Of a DNA stretch of 64,000 bases, positions 53,202 through 63,629 are shown in pieces. The translations under genes and the position numbers were made by a program. The stretch is from Verrucomicrobia bacterium S94. GTDB lineage: Bacteria > Verrucomicrobiota > Kiritimatiellia > Kiritimatiellales > Pontiellaceae. Within the stretch, counting starts at the first letter, position 1, and each line of letters starts with the position of its first letter. Under the pieces are notes generated by a model. That model did not search any database, was not told where the DNA came from, and worked only from the letters and a program-made list of their open reading frames with translations. The stretch lies in contig CP036201.1 of the NCBI GenBank assembly GCA_004299845.1, positions 3,968,001 through 4,032,000 on the forward strand, read 5' to 3'.

Positions 53202-54083
53202 CTACCAGTGGATGCGGGGCGTGATATCCACCGGAAGGGGATCCGGCGGTGGCGGAGTGCCCTGTTCCACATCTTTCCGGACGGCAGATGGAGCGCGGCC
53301 GAAAATCCGGGTGAAGCGGCGTGAAAAATAGAGCGGGTTTTCGAAGCCGCAGCGCAGAGCAATTTCTTTTACGGAGAGGTTGGAACGGGTCAGGAGCACC
53401 AGAGCCAACTGCATACGCATCAGGGTTCCTGTATATACCGGGGGATAGCCGACGGAGCGGCTGAAGAGTCGGCACAGATGTTTGGATGAGCAGTTTGCTG
53501 AGCGTGCGATTTCGGCAAGGGTAAATTGGGCCAATGGGTTTTCATCAATTTGTTGACGCATCCATTTGAGTGCGCGCCGAACAGGTTCAGGCCGGTCGGG
53601 TTGAAAGCTTTCCCATTCCGCTTTTCCCGATTCAAAGCAGGTATTGATGAGCGATTCGACCAGCATACAGTCGCGATGTCCCGGGGGTTCGGCCGGCCAG
53701 TTCCGATGCTCATAGATATGTTTCATAATGTGCCGGAAAAGACTGACGCTCAGGTCGGGCGGGGTGTGGTGAATGCGCGGCCAGTTTTGCGGCGGAGGCC
53801 AGTCGGAGGGCAGGTGTGAGGCCCCGAAATGAAAAAAGGCGTGGCGGGTGATTTCAACGGGATCCCATTCATAGGTTTCTTCCGTTCCGGGCAGTCCGAA
53901 AATAAGCGAACCCGGGGGAGCCGGGTGGGCCTGACCATTGGCGATATATGTCGCCTGGCCGGAGAGAATGTATACGACTTCAAAATCGGTCAGCACACGG
54001 TTTTCCAGATGTTCTCCCGGCTGATAGAGAATCTCTCCGCCATAAAGGTAGTCCAGTTTTAAGTAGTCCGGTTGGGATTGCAT
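53202..54083 (-). CDS. AraC-family transcriptional regulator
   Basis: About 293 residues: an N-terminal cupin sensor (about 20-130) and two C-terminal helix-turn-helix motifs (about 195-290), with SSKHLCRLFSRSVGYPP and NPLYFSRRFTRIFG. The family typically activates carbohydrate genes. I take the ATG at 54081-54083; the frame could begin at the TTG at 54108. Neither has a clear ribosome-binding site. It is divergent from the UroD-like gene that heads the xylan cluster and is its likely activator. Confidence 0.88.
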   Translation of the reverse strand: MQSQPDYLKLDYLYGGEILYQPGEHLENRVLTDFEVVYILSGQATYIANGQAHPAPPGSLIFGLPGTEETYEWDPVEITRHAFFHFGASHLPSDWPPPQNWPRIHHTPPDLSVSLFRHIMKHIYEHRNWPAEPPGHRDCMLVESLINTCFESGKAEWESFQPDRPEPVRRALKWMRQQIDENPLAQFTLAEIARSANCSSKHLCRLFSRSVGYPPVYTGTLMRMQLALVLLTRSNLSVKEIALRCGFENPLYFSRRFTRIFGRAPSAVRKDVEQGTPPPPDPLPVDITPRIHW

Positions 54084-54183
54084 ATGCGAATATAGTGCAT
54101 GTTTATGCAACTCAGGTCAATGGGCGTAATCCGTAGAACATGTTTAATTATAGTCCACTGAATAATCAGGGGAGTAAATAAAG
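54084..54183. promoter_or_regulatory. Divergent control region araC-type/uroD-like
   Basis: Contains TTGCATATG ... TTATGCAA as an imperfect dyad (about 54078-54110) and a -10-like TATAGT (about 54148-54153) without a good -35, the pattern of an activator-dependent promoter for the plus-strand cluster. Confidence 0.45.
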
Positions 54184-55449
54184 ATGACAGGAAAAGAGCG
54201 GCTTAAGGCGACAATACGACATGTTGAGCCGGATCGGGTTTGTGTCGATTTCGGAAGTAATGCTGTAACAGGCATGCATGTGCGCACGGTGGAGCTGCTG
54301 CGTGGGTTCTACGGTTTGGAAAAGAAGCCGGTGAAAGTGTGTGAGCCGTATCAGATGCTCGGCGAAATTGAAGATGATCTCCGTGAACGGCTGGGAATTG
54401 ATACGGAGCCGCTGGTTGGGCATGGGACCATTTTCGGTTTTCGTAATGAGGATTGGAAGCTGTGGACGGCTCCATGGGGCCAGGACGTGCTGGTGCCGGC
54501 GGATTTTCAGGTTACATGTGATGCCCATGGGGATACGCTGATATTTCCGCAGGGAGACCGTTCTGCGCCGCCCAGTGGCCGGATGCCGGCGACGGGCTAT
54601 TTTTTTGACTGCATTGTACGTCAGCCGGAAATGGATGAGGAGAACCTGAGTCCTGAAGACAATCTGGAAGAATTCAGTGTCTTAGATGAAGAGGCGTTAA
54701 ACTGGTATCAGTCGGAAGCCATTCGGCTGGAGGGGAGTTCCAGAGGGATCGTGGCCTCAACGCCGGGTTCGGCGCTGGGCGATATCGCGCTCGTACCCGG
54801 TCCGTTTCTCAAATATCCCAAGGGAATCCGTGATATTTCTGAATGGTATATATCAACAGTGAGCCGTCAGGATTATATTCATGAGGTATTTCGTCAGCAG
54901 ACGGATATCGCCATTGAAAATATGCGCCTGTTGAAAGAAGTGACGGGGGATCTGATCGATGTGGTCTTTACCTGTGGTACCGACTTCGGAACACAGACAT
55001 CGCAGTTCTGTTCCGCCGATACCTATGAAGAGCTCTGGGCTCCCTATTACCGGCGGATGAATGACTGGATTCATGAAAACACGAGCTGGAAAACCTTCAA
55101 ACACTGCTGCGGCGCGGTTTATCCGCTTATCGCGCATTTTGTTGATTCCGGATTTGATATTCTGAATCCGGTTCAGTGTTCTGCGGCGGATATGGATCCG
55201 CAACGGCTGAAGGATGAATTCGGGGACCGTATTGTTTTCTGGGGCGGGGGTGTGGATACGCAGAAAACGCTTCCGTTCGGAACGCCGGAAGAGGTGTATC
55301 GGGAAGTCCGGGAACGGATTGATATTTTTGCGCCGGGCGGCGGGTTTGTTTTTGATGCTATCCATAACGTACAGGCGAATACCCCGATCGAAAATGTAGT
55401 GGCGATGTTCAAGGCATTGGAGGATGCGCGTTCTCTTGTTTACTTATGA
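54184..55449 (+). CDS. UroD-like (MtaA/CmuA-related) protein
   Basis: A 421-residue TIM-barrel protein of the uroporphyrinogen decarboxylase/corrinoid methyltransferase superfamily. KHCCG carries the His-x-Cys pair used for zinc in methyl-CoM methyltransferase MtaA, but the third ligand (Cys in APGCG of MtaA) is Gly here, in APGGGFVFDAIHN. Such divergent members are common beside glycoside hydrolases, and the reaction is unknown. GGGGAG lies before the ATG. The oxygenase gene starts 4 bases before its stop, so the two are translationally coupled. Confidence 0.78.
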   Translation: MTGKERLKATIRHVEPDRVCVDFGSNAVTGMHVRTVELLRGFYGLEKKPVKVCEPYQMLGEIEDDLRERLGIDTEPLVGHGTIFGFRNEDWKLWTAPWGQDVLVPADFQVTCDAHGDTLIFPQGDRSAPPSGRMPATGYFFDCIVRQPEMDEENLSPEDNLEEFSVLDEEALNWYQSEAIRLEGSSRGIVASTPGSALGDIALVPGPFLKYPKGIRDISEWYISTVSRQDYIHEVFRQQTDIAIENMRLLKEVTGDLIDVVFTCGTDFGTQTSQFCSADTYEELWAPYYRRMNDWIHENTSWKTFKHCCGAVYPLIAHFVDSGFDILNPVQCSAADMDPQRLKDEFGDRIVFWGGGVDTQKTLPFGTPEEVYREVRERIDIFAPGGGFVFDAIHNVQANTPIENVVAMFKALEDARSLVYL

Positions 55450-56513
55450 AATCAGTTCAGGAAATGACATCACGGTTTAACTATGATCTTTGCGGACCTA
55501 ATAGTGAGGCCGCTGTCAGAAAGCGGCTGGCTGAAGCGGTCTGGTATCAGACCCCGGTGGCGCGTGATGCGATGCGTAAATTGCTCGAGCGTCGGAATGG
55601 TCCGGGGATGCGCGATTGCTTCATCTGGTTTGGGCTGATGGCCGGCTGCGCCTGGCTGACGGTTTTCCTTTGGGGCAGCTGGCCGGCGTTTTTTCCGTAT
55701 ATGCTCTATGCGGTTCTTTACGGTTCCACCTCAGACTCACGCTGGCATGAATCGAGCCATGGGACTGTTTTTAAAACCGACTGGTTGAATAATGTGCTTT
55801 ATGAGGTTTCCTCGTTCATGGTTATGCGTGAATCCACCGTCTGGCGCTGGAGTCATACGAGGCATCATTCGGATACGATTGTGGTTGGCCGGGATCCGGA
55901 AATTGCAGTTCCCCGTCCGGTTCAGTTATTCAGGTTTATCCTTAACTTTACCGGGCTGCCCGCTGTATATGCTTATGTTCGTAAAATTCTGAAGCACAGT
56001 ACCGGAAATCTTTTTGATGATGAGCGGACGTATATCCCCGAATATGAGCATGGCCGTATCATTTGGAAAGCACGGGCCGTGCTGCTGATCTATGCGGGAT
56101 GCCTGGGTTGCAGTTGGTATTATCAGACTGTTTTTCCGCTGCTCTTTATCGGGCTTCCGAATCTGGCGGGGGCGTGGCTGATGCCCGTTTACGGTTTAAC
56201 TCAGCATACCGGGCTGGCGGAAAATGTGCTGGATCACCGGAAGAACTGCCGTACGGTACAAATGAATCGCGTTAACCGGTTTCTGTACTGGAACATGAAC
56301 TATCATATTGAACATCACATGTTTCCGCAGGTGCCGTATTACAACCTTCCGAAGCTGCACGAGCTGGTTCGTCACGACATGCCGTCCCCTATACCGGGCT
56401 TTGGGATGCCTGGCGGGAAATCATTCCGGCGGTTATCCGGCAGAGCAGGGATCCCGAATACTATGTTGAGCGGGAGGTTCCTGAGCCGGCGGCTGATAAC
56501 ACGGAATCCATGA
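55446..56513 (+). CDS. Membrane fatty-acid-desaturase-type oxygenase (MocD-like), C-terminus frameshifted
   Basis: A 355-residue di-iron membrane enzyme with all histidine boxes: H101-H105 (RWHESSHG), H137-H140-H141 (HTRHH), His254 and H287-H290-H291 (NYHIEHH). Such enzymes desaturate or hydroxylate; MocD, with the Rieske protein MocE, demethylates a methyl ether in rhizopine breakdown. The last 40 or so residues are out of frame: inserting one C in the CCCC at 56386-56389 gives LWDAWREIIPAVIRQ and then reads directly into the Rieske frame, with no stop between. The true product may be a single fusion of about 470 residues. Confidence 0.78.
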   Translation: MKSVQEMTSRFNYDLCGPNSEAAVRKRLAEAVWYQTPVARDAMRKLLERRNGPGMRDCFIWFGLMAGCAWLTVFLWGSWPAFFPYMLYAVLYGSTSDSRWHESSHGTVFKTDWLNNVLYEVSSFMVMRESTVWRWSHTRHHSDTIVVGRDPEIAVPRPVQLFRFILNFTGLPAVYAYVRKILKHSTGNLFDDERTYIPEYEHGRIIWKARAVLLIYAGCLGCSWYYQTVFPLLFIGLPNLAGAWLMPVYGLTQHTGLAENVLDHRKNCRTVQMNRVNRFLYWNMNYHIEHHMFPQVPYYNLPKLHELVRHDMPSPIPGFGMPGGKSFRRLSGRAGIPNTMLSGRFLSRRLITRNP

Positions 56514-56860
56514 TACGCATAGATTCGAATGAAACACCCGATGAGGAAGGGTGGGTAAAGGTTGGCCATGCGGACCTGCTGTTGCCGGAAGACGTGCTGC
56601 GTTTCGATCATGATGAAAAAACCTATGCGGTATACCGGACGGCTGAGGGTCTGTTTTATGCCAGTCAGGGTATCTGTTCCCATGGTCAGACTCACCTGGC
56701 ATCCGGTAAGGTGATCGGGTGTCAGATCGAGTGCCCAAAACATAATGGACGGTTTGATGTACGCGATGGATCGGTTCAGCGTAAACCGCCGAAAAACAGT
56801 CTGCAAATCTTTCCGGTGAAGTTGGATCAGGGAGACATACATATCAAGGTGACGGGATAA
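56510..56860 (+). CDS. Rieske [2Fe-2S] ferredoxin (MocE-like)
   Basis: A 116-residue Rieske domain with Cys56-x-His58 (CSHG) and Cys75-x-x-His78 (CPKH). It should donate electrons to the preceding membrane oxygenase. The ATG at 56510 overlaps the preceding ORF by 4 bases and has no good ribosome-binding site; the frame is continuous with the corrected C-terminus of the oxygenase, so this may be the C-terminal domain of a fusion. The stop shares a base with the GH120 start. Confidence 0.82.
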   Translation: MIRIDSNETPDEEGWVKVGHADLLLPEDVLRFDHDEKTYAVYRTAEGLFYASQGICSHGQTHLASGKVIGCQIECPKHNGRFDVRDGSVQRKPPKNSLQIFPVKLDQGDIHIKVTG

Positions 56861-59073
56861 TGATGAATCAAACTGTAAAAAAAAGAAGTCTGCTGATCAT
56901 GGCGGTTTGTGCCGTATCGGCAGGAAGTGCTGTTGAATACCATGTTGCTAAAGATGGCAGAAATACCAATAGCGGAACATTAAACGAGCCCTTTCTGACG
57001 ATACAGCATGCGGCAGAACAGGCAATGCCGGGCGATATCATTACGGTTCATGAGGGGATTTACCGGGAGGAGATTAATCCTCCGCGGGGCGGAACATCAG
57101 AGGAAACCCGTATCGTCTACCGTGCCGCGAAAGGCGAAGACGTTGTGATTAAAGGTTCGGAAGTCGCCAAAGGCTGGACGCATGTGAAGGGCGATGTATG
57201 GAAACTGGTTATTGCGAATCCCGAGGCGTTTTTCGGTACTTTCAATCCGTTTCGCACCCAGATTTACGGAGACTGGTATAAACATCTGGGCCGACTGAAT
57301 CATGTGGGTCAGGTTTATCTCAACGGGCACTGGCTCACTGAAGCAGCGAGCCTTGAGGACGTCATGAAGCCGACGGGTGAGACGGCTCTTTGGTTTACCA
57401 ATGACAACCGGTATCCCAAAGACCGTTACGGTCCGTCTATCGATCTGCTCGGTTTTACTTTAAATGGTGACAGCGCAGCTTTCATAAAAGCGGTTGATAC
57501 TTCTGAACGGAAGGGGGCCGTAAATGGACATCATAAAGGCAAAGAACAGATCAGAGCCGCCCGTGCCGGCCAGTGGCTTAAATATGAAAACATCAACTTT
57601 GGAAAAGGTTCTTCCCGGATTACATTTCAGGCGCTCACTGAAACCGTAGGCGGTAGAATTGAAGTTCGTCTTGATGGACCGCAGGGTAAGCTTCTCGGAA
57701 CCGGAACCATTGACTGTACAGGCAGCAGCTGGTCGGGCTGGCGGGAGTTTTCCGCTGATATCAAAGAAACCGGCGGAATTCACACCCTCTGCCTGGTTTT
57801 CAAAGACAAGCCCGAACCGGAACCCAATGCGGAGGAAGTGATCATCTGGGCGCAGTTTAAGGACGTGAACCCCAACGAAGAGCTTGTGGAAATCAACGCC
57901 CGCGAAACGGTCTTCTATCCCCGGAAAACAGGCATTAATTATATCACCGTTTCCGGATTTACACTGGAGCAGGCCAGCCCCAACTGGGCTCCGCCCACTG
58001 CGGAGCAGGTTGGACTGATCGGCACGCACTGGAGCAAAGGGTGGATTATTGAAAACAACACGATCCGCTATTCCTCCTGCACCGGCATTACGCTGGGAAA
58101 ATATGGTGATGAAATGGATAACCGGGCGATGTCGGCGGAAGGCTATGTGGGCACCATAAAACGAGCCCACACCAACGGCTGGGCAAAAGGAAATATAGGC
58201 AGTCACATCGTGCGCAACAACAGCGTCTCCTATTGTGAACAGGCCGGGATCGTCGGAAGCATGGGCGCCGCCTTCAGCCGGATTATCGGCAATGAAGTCT
58301 TCCAGATTCACCAACGAGGACTTTTCAGCGGAGCCGAGATGGCCGGCATTAAATTTCATGCGGCGATCGATACGCTCATTGCGGATAATCATGTCTATGC
58401 ATGCAACCGGGGTATGTGGCTCGACTGGATGACGCAGGGCACCCGCGTCAGTCAGAATCTGTTCCACGGAAATATGAGCGAAGATCTCTGGCTTGAAGTC
58501 AACCATGGGCCCTGTGTGATTGACAACAACTTCTTCCTCTCCCGCACCTCGATTAATGACTGGTCGCAGGGCAGTGCATTTATTCACAACTTTTTTGGCG
58601 GAAAGCTGAAACTGGAACCGCAAAGACGTGTAACTCCCTATCATAAAGCACACTCTACAGAGATTGCGGGTATGGATCATGGTTACGGAGGCGACAACCG
58701 TTTCTTCAACAATATTTTTTCCGGGCCCAACGCACTGGATGCATATAAGGACAGTAAACTTCCGATTATTTCGGACAGTAATCTGATGCAGGAGTTCGAT
58801 TACGACATAAAAATAAAAAGAGACCGAGAACAGGTATTCCTCGAAATCACATGGCCGTCCCTTGCAAAGCTGCCCGGAACCTCTGTCGTCACAACCGGAA
58901 AGCTCGGAAATACAGCCATTTCCAAGTTGCCATACAGGAATTTCAACGGATTGGATCTGATTGTGAATAATGATTATTGGGGCAACTCCCGTAAAACCAA
59001 GTCGCCGACCGTCGGCCCGGTTCAAAAGATCAGGACAGGCCGCACCGAACTGAAGGTGTGGCCCAAAAAATAA
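56860..59073 (+). CDS. GH120-type beta-xylosidase with inserted CBM6-like domain, copy 1
   Basis: A 737-residue exported protein: signal peptide (about 1-24), right-handed beta-helix with the XylC-like start EYHVAKDG and [11 protein letters not shown], a CBM6-like insert (about 222-330), then the rest of the helix. The catalytic pair of Thermoanaerobacterium XylC (Asp382, Glu405) is matched by Asp522 in [12 protein letters not shown] and Glu546 in LEVNHGP, one residue further apart. It should release xylose from xylo-oligosaccharides in the periplasm. The family call is from recalled similarity to XylC. The ATG overlaps the Rieske stop by one base. Confidence 0.82.
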   Translation: MMNQTVKKRSLLIMAVCAVSAGSAVEYHVAKDGRNTNSGTLNEPFLTIQHAAEQAMPGDIITVHEGIYREEINPPRGGTSEETRIVYRAAKGEDVVIKGSEVAKGWTHVKGDVWKLVIANPEAFFGTFNPFRTQIYGDWYKHLGRLNHVGQVYLNGHWLTEAASLEDVMKPTGETALWFTNDNRYPKDRYGPSIDLLGFTLNGDSAAFIKAVDTSERKGAVNGHHKGKEQIRAARAGQWLKYENINFGKGSSRITFQALTETVGGRIEVRLDGPQGKLLGTGTIDCTGSSWSGWREFSADIKETGGIHTLCLVFKDKPEPEPNAEEVIIWAQFKDVNPNEELVEINARETVFYPRKTGINYITVSGFTLEQASPNWAPPTAEQVGLIGTHWSKGWIIENNTIRYSSCTGITLGKYGDEMDNRAMSAEGYVGTIKRAHTNGWAKGNIGSHIVRNNSVSYCEQAGIVGSMGAAFSRIIGNEVFQIHQRGLFSGAEMAGIKFHAAIDTLIADNHVYACNRGMWLDWMTQGTRVSQNLFHGNMSEDLWLEVNHGPCVIDNNFFLSRTSINDWSQGSAFIHNFFGGKLKLEPQRRVTPYHKAHSTEIAGMDHGYGGDNRFFNNIFSGPNALDAYKDSKLPIISDSNLMQEFDYDIKIKRDREQVFLEITWPSLAKLPGTSVVTTGKLGNTAISKLPYRNFNGLDLIVNNDYWGNSRKTKSPTVGPVQKIRTGRTELKVWPKK

Positions 59074-59227
59074 GCGCTTAGAGTTGAGCTGATACGGTTG
59101 ATGCACGAGACCGGCATGCCTGCCGGGAACGGGAAGAAGGGCGGTTTCGCTGTTGTCGCAGGCTCCGGGCCGGTTCACAGGCTCAACCGTTTCCGCCCTG
59201 TAACACGATACGGAGAGGATACTGAAA
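59074..59227. other. Gap between GH120 copies with hairpin
   Basis: CCGGCA/TGCCGG hairpin at 59111-59126 and a GTTGAGC/GCTCAAC pair flanking it; it may reduce read-through between the two copies. GGAGAGG near 59213 is the ribosome-binding site of copy 2. Confidence 0.45.
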
Positions 59228-61486
59228 ATGATGACCAGACTTAACATCCTGATACTTACCATGATTGCCGCAACAACCTATTCGGCGGAGTATCATGTAT
59301 CTACTCAGGGAAATGATGCTTACTCCGGCACAAAAAGCAGACCCTTCAAAACCATATCAAAAGGAGCGGAAGTTGCTCAGCCGGGAGATACGGTTATCGT
59401 TCATGAAGGCGTCTATCGCGAGGAGATCAATCCTCCGCGCGGCGGTACATCAGATAAGCAACGCATTGTTTATCGGGCCGCCAAAGGTGAAAACGTTGTC
59501 ATCAAAGGATCCGAAGTCGTCAAAGGCTGGACGCATGTGGAAGGCGACGTATGGAAACTTGTCATCGAAAATCCCGAGAGCTTCTTCGGAGCATTCAATC
59601 CGTTTCGTACGCAGATTTATGGCGACTGGTATCGCCATAAAGGTCGATTAAATCATGTGGGACAAGTTTATCTCAATGGTCATTGGTTGAGCGAGGCCTC
59701 AAGCCTGGAGGAGGTTATGAAACCGGCCGGGGAAACCGCTTTGTGGTATACCAATGACCAGCGTTATCCAACCGATCGCTATGGTCCCTCGGTTGACCTG
59801 CTTAAACTCGAATTAAATGGGGAGAAGGCAGCAGCGTTGAATGCGGTGGATTTTACCGATCGAAAAGGCGCATGGACCGGAACGCATAAAGGGGATGATT
59901 ACATTAAAGCCGCCCGGGAGGGGCATTGGCTGAAGTATGAAGAGGTTAATTTCGGAAAAAAGACCTCTCAAATCACTTTTACCTGCATGACCGAATCCAT
60001 CGGTGGACTTATTGAAATCCGTCTTGACAGTCAACAGGGCCAACTGCTTGGAATCTGTCCGGTTGATTATACGGGATCCAGGTGGACAGGCTGGCGGGAG
60101 TTTTCCGCAGACATCAAAGAAACCGGCGGAATTCACACCCTCTGCCTGGTTTTCAAAGACAAGCCCGAACCGGAACCCAATGCGGAGGAAGTGATCATCT
60201 GGGCGCAGTTTAAGGACGTGAACCCCAACGAAGAGCTTGTGGAAATCAACGCTCGCGAAACGGTCTTCTATCCCCGGAAAACAGGCATTAATTACATCAC
60301 CGTTTCCGGATTTACACTGGAGCATGGGAGCCCCAACTGGGCTCCGCCCACTGCGGAGCAGGTTGGACTGATCGGCACGCACTGGAGCAAAGGGTGGATT
60401 ATTGAAAACAACACGATCCGCTATTCCTCCTGCACCGGCATTACGCTGGGAAAATATGGTGATGAAATGGATAACCGGGCGATGTCGGCGGAAGGCTATG
60501 TGGGCACCATAAAACGAGCCCACACCAACGGCTGGGCAAAAGGAAATATAGGCAGTCACATCGTGCGCAACAACAGCGTCTCCTATTGTGAACAGGCCGG
60601 GATCGTCGGAAGCATGGGCGCCGCCTTCAGCCGGATTACCGGCAATGAAGTCTTCCAGATTCATCGCCGGGGGCTTTTCAGCGGAGCCGAGATGGCCGGC
60701 ATTAAATTTCATGCGGCGATCGATACGCTCATTGCGGATAATCATGTCTATGCGTGTAACCGGGGCTTATGGCTTGACTGGATGACGCAGGGCACCCGCG
60801 TCAGTCAGAATCTGTTCCACGGAAATATGAGTGAAGATTTATTTCTGGAGGTTAATCATGGGCCCTGTGTAATCGACAATAACCTGTTCCTGTCCAGCAC
60901 ATCTGTTAGCGACTGGTCGCAGGGCAGTGCTTTCATTCATAACCTGATTGCAGGCAATGTGTGGGTCTCTCCTCAGGAGCGCCAAACGCCCTACCACCCT
61001 GCGCACTCCACCGAACTGGCCGGTCTCGATAAAATATATGGAGGGGATAACCGCTTTTTTAACAACATCTTTGCGGGCCGGGACGCCCTTATAAATTATA
61101 GAAAAGGCGAACTGCCGTTATTCACCGGAGCCAACCTGTTTTTGAATAAAGCCACTCCGCTTGATCCGGAAAAGGACGGTGCGGTGATGGCGGACTTTGA
61201 TCCTCAGATTAATGTCGTGAGAGATGGTAATGATGCATATGTCGAAATGGTTTTTCCGAAAGTAAACGGCTTAAAAACGGAGATCATTACTACGGCTGAT
61301 CTGGGTGAAGCGGCCATCCCGAAACTCCCTTATAAGAATTATGATGAAGCAGACCTCATCGTGAATAATGACTATTGGGGCAACCCGCGTAAAACAAAGG
61401 CGCCTTCGGCTGGTCCCTTTGAAGATTTTAAACCGGGTGCTGTTAAGCTGAAAGTCTGGCCGAAAAATAAAACCATTACGAAATGA
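59228..61486 (+). CDS. GH120-type beta-xylosidase with CBM6-like insert, copy 2
   Basis: A 752-residue protein with signal peptide (about 1-20) and the same layout as copy 1. Catalytic residues are Asp517 and Glu541. The CBM6-like insert is at about 217-325. Between 60089 and 60830 the DNA is colinear with 57736-58477 of copy 1 with roughly 19 differences by my hand count, while the flanks differ much more, a sign of gene conversion. The next gene overlaps the stop if started at 61483. Confidence 0.82.
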   Translation: MMTRLNILILTMIAATTYSAEYHVSTQGNDAYSGTKSRPFKTISKGAEVAQPGDTVIVHEGVYREEINPPRGGTSDKQRIVYRAAKGENVVIKGSEVVKGWTHVEGDVWKLVIENPESFFGAFNPFRTQIYGDWYRHKGRLNHVGQVYLNGHWLSEASSLEEVMKPAGETALWYTNDQRYPTDRYGPSVDLLKLELNGEKAAALNAVDFTDRKGAWTGTHKGDDYIKAAREGHWLKYEEVNFGKKTSQITFTCMTESIGGLIEIRLDSQQGQLLGICPVDYTGSRWTGWREFSADIKETGGIHTLCLVFKDKPEPEPNAEEVIIWAQFKDVNPNEELVEINARETVFYPRKTGINYITVSGFTLEHGSPNWAPPTAEQVGLIGTHWSKGWIIENNTIRYSSCTGITLGKYGDEMDNRAMSAEGYVGTIKRAHTNGWAKGNIGSHIVRNNSVSYCEQAGIVGSMGAAFSRITGNEVFQIHRRGLFSGAEMAGIKFHAAIDTLIADNHVYACNRGLWLDWMTQGTRVSQNLFHGNMSEDLFLEVNHGPCVIDNNLFLSSTSVSDWSQGSAFIHNLIAGNVWVSPQERQTPYHPAHSTELAGLDKIYGGDNRFFNNIFAGRDALINYRKGELPLFTGANLFLNKATPLDPEKDGAVMADFDPQINVVRDGNDAYVEMVFPKVNGLKTEIITTADLGEAAIPKLPYKNYDEADLIVNNDYWGNPRKTKAPSAGPFEDFKPGAVKLKVWPKNKTITK

Positions 61487-61512
61487 AAACCTATATTGAC
61501 GGACACTTATGT

Positions 61513-63618
61513 ATGAAATTATTTCGACGGAAATTAATGGTCTTAACGCTGGCCGCTGCTGCGTGCTGCAGCGGGCGTCCTGCCACCGAACAAAAACCTT
61601 TAGCGGATGAGGATGGTTATAAGCTGTGGCTTCGTTATGCCAATCCCGGCGAAGCAGCATCGTCTTATAGAAAACAGGTTAAGCAGCTTCATATTGAAGG
61701 TAACTCGGCGACCAGTAAGATTATTCAAAAGGAGTTGAAGGCTGCCATAAAGTGCATGCTGGGCCATGACGTAAAGCTGTCCGGTGATTCGCTTCTAAGC
61801 GGCTCCGTGCTGATCGGCACCCCTCAAAATTCTTCAGTGATCCGAAATTTAAAATTAACAAAAGAGCTCGAACAACTGGGCGGTGAAGGCTTCATTATCC
61901 GGTCAACAAGCATTAATGAAAAGCGTGTCATCATCATTGCAGCGAACACTGATATCGGAACGCTCTACGGCGGTTACCATTTCCTGCGACTGATGCAGAC
62001 GGGAAAGCCCATTGATTCGCTGGATATTGCCGAGGCCCCCGCGCTTCAGCTGCGGATGATGAACCACTGGGACCGGCTTGATGGCCGTATTGAACGAGGC
62101 TATGCAGGACGCTCGTTGTGGCAGTGGGATGAACTGCCCGATACGTTAAGCCCCCGTTATTCAGACTATGCCCGTGCCTGTGCCTCGATCGGGATCAACG
62201 CAGCGGCCGTCAATAACGTTAACGCCGACCCGCTTATCCTTTCAGAAGAATATCTCGAAAAAGTCGCCGCACTGGCAGATCTTTGGCGGCCGTATGGTGT
62301 GCGGATGTACCTGAGTGTAAACTTTGCTTCGCCCTTGGCGCTGGACGGATTGAAGACGGCCGATCCGCTGGATAAGAACGTTATTGCGTGGTGGAAAAGC
62401 AAGGCTGATGAAATCTACAAGCGTATTCCCGATTTCGGAGGTTTTGTGGTTAAAGCGGATTCTGAGGGACAACCCGGCCCGAAAACCTACGGACGTTCCC
62501 ATGCCGAAGGGGCAAACATGCTGGCCGATGCGCTGGCTCCGCATAACGGTATCGTGCTGTGGCGCGCTTTTATTTACGACACCGAGGTGGATCCGGATCG
62601 TACGAAACGGGCTTATCTTGAGTTTACCCGGCTTGATGGCCGGTTCCGCCCGAATGTCTCGGTTCAGGTAAAAAACGGCACCTTGGACTTCCAACCTCGC
62701 GAACCGTTCCATCCGCTGTTCGGCGGGCTGAAAAAGACATCGGTTATTGCAGAAATCCAGGCGTCTCAGGAATATCTCGGGCAGGCAAAACATCTCGTCT
62801 ATCACGGACCTATATGGAAAGAGTTTTTGGATTCCGATACATATGCCAAAGGAAAAGGATCAACGGTTTCCAAGGTTTTAGCCGGTGAAGTATATCCGAA
62901 CCGCATAACCGGACTGGTATCTGTCACCAACCCCGGACTGGATCCTAACTGGTGCGGGCACCACTTTTCTCAGGCAAACTGGTTTGCTTTCGGCCGTTTG
63001 GCCTGGAACCCCGATTTAACGGCGGAAGCCATTGCGGACGAATGGATCCGTATGACGTTTACGAATGACGATAACGCTGTTTCCGCGATTCGCGATATGA
63101 TGATGGGGTCGTATGAAACCTTTGTCCGATATTCTATGCCCCTCGGACTGAACGGGTTGATCGGCGGCGATCATTACGCTCCGGAGCCCTGGCACAAACA
63201 GGGCGGCATGCCGGCATGGTCGGCGGACTATTATCACAATGCATCCACCGCAGGCATCGGCTATGACCGCACCCGCAGAGGAAATCATGCGGTTGATCAA
63301 TACCATCGGCCGGTCAGTGATCTGTTTAACGACCCGGAAACCTGCCCTGAAAAGTTTCTGCTCTGGTTCCATTACCTGCCATGGGATTACACCATGAAAT
63401 CTGGCAGAACATTATGGGAAGAGCTGCAGTCAACGTATCAGCAAGGAGCTGCAGAAGCTGCTGAAATGCAGAAAGTATGGCAATCGCTGAAAGGAAAGAT
63501 TGACGCACGCAGACATAAAGAAGTGGCCGATCGGCTGGCTGTTCAGGTAGCCGATTCGGCAAAATGGAGAGATAAGGTCTTAGCCTACTTCGGCCGGTTT
63601 GCGGAGCAGGATAAATAA
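61513..63618 (+). CDS. aguA: GH67 alpha-glucuronidase
   Basis: A 701-residue (4-O-methyl)glucuronidase that removes glucuronate from the non-reducing end of xylo-oligosaccharides. Conserved segments include MMNHWDRLDGRIERGYAGRS, LSVNFASP and NWFAFGRLAWNPD. Catalytic candidates are Glu318 (SEGQPG), Asp392 (LDFQPREP) and Glu420 (SQEYLG); the 28-residue Asp-Glu gap equals Cellvibrio D365/E393. An export signal MKLFRRKLMVLTLAAAA favours the ATG at 61513 over 61483. It sits between the GH120 copies. Confidence 0.93.
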   Translation: MKLFRRKLMVLTLAAAACCSGRPATEQKPLADEDGYKLWLRYANPGEAASSYRKQVKQLHIEGNSATSKIIQKELKAAIKCMLGHDVKLSGDSLLSGSVLIGTPQNSSVIRNLKLTKELEQLGGEGFIIRSTSINEKRVIIIAANTDIGTLYGGYHFLRLMQTGKPIDSLDIAEAPALQLRMMNHWDRLDGRIERGYAGRSLWQWDELPDTLSPRYSDYARACASIGINAAAVNNVNADPLILSEEYLEKVAALADLWRPYGVRMYLSVNFASPLALDGLKTADPLDKNVIAWWKSKADEIYKRIPDFGGFVVKADSEGQPGPKTYGRSHAEGANMLADALAPHNGIVLWRAFIYDTEVDPDRTKRAYLEFTRLDGRFRPNVSVQVKNGTLDFQPREPFHPLFGGLKKTSVIAEIQASQEYLGQAKHLVYHGPIWKEFLDSDTYAKGKGSTVSKVLAGEVYPNRITGLVSVTNPGLDPNWCGHHFSQANWFAFGRLAWNPDLTAEAIADEWIRMTFTNDDNAVSAIRDMMMGSYETFVRYSMPLGLNGLIGGDHYAPEPWHKQGGMPAWSADYYHNASTAGIGYDRTRRGNHAVDQYHRPVSDLFNDPETCPEKFLLWFHYLPWDYTMKSGRTLWEELQSTYQQGAAEAAEMQKVWQSLKGKIDARRHKEVADRLAVQVADSAKWRDKVLAYFGRFAEQDK

Positions 63619-63629
63619 TACGGTATACG

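Noticed and set aside
57460-59262. A 600-residue minus-strand frame opposite GH120 copy 1
   Set aside because: Mirrors the codon bias of the real plus-strand gene; a shorter one appears opposite copy 2 at 59813-60745. The plus-strand product has intact catalytic residues.
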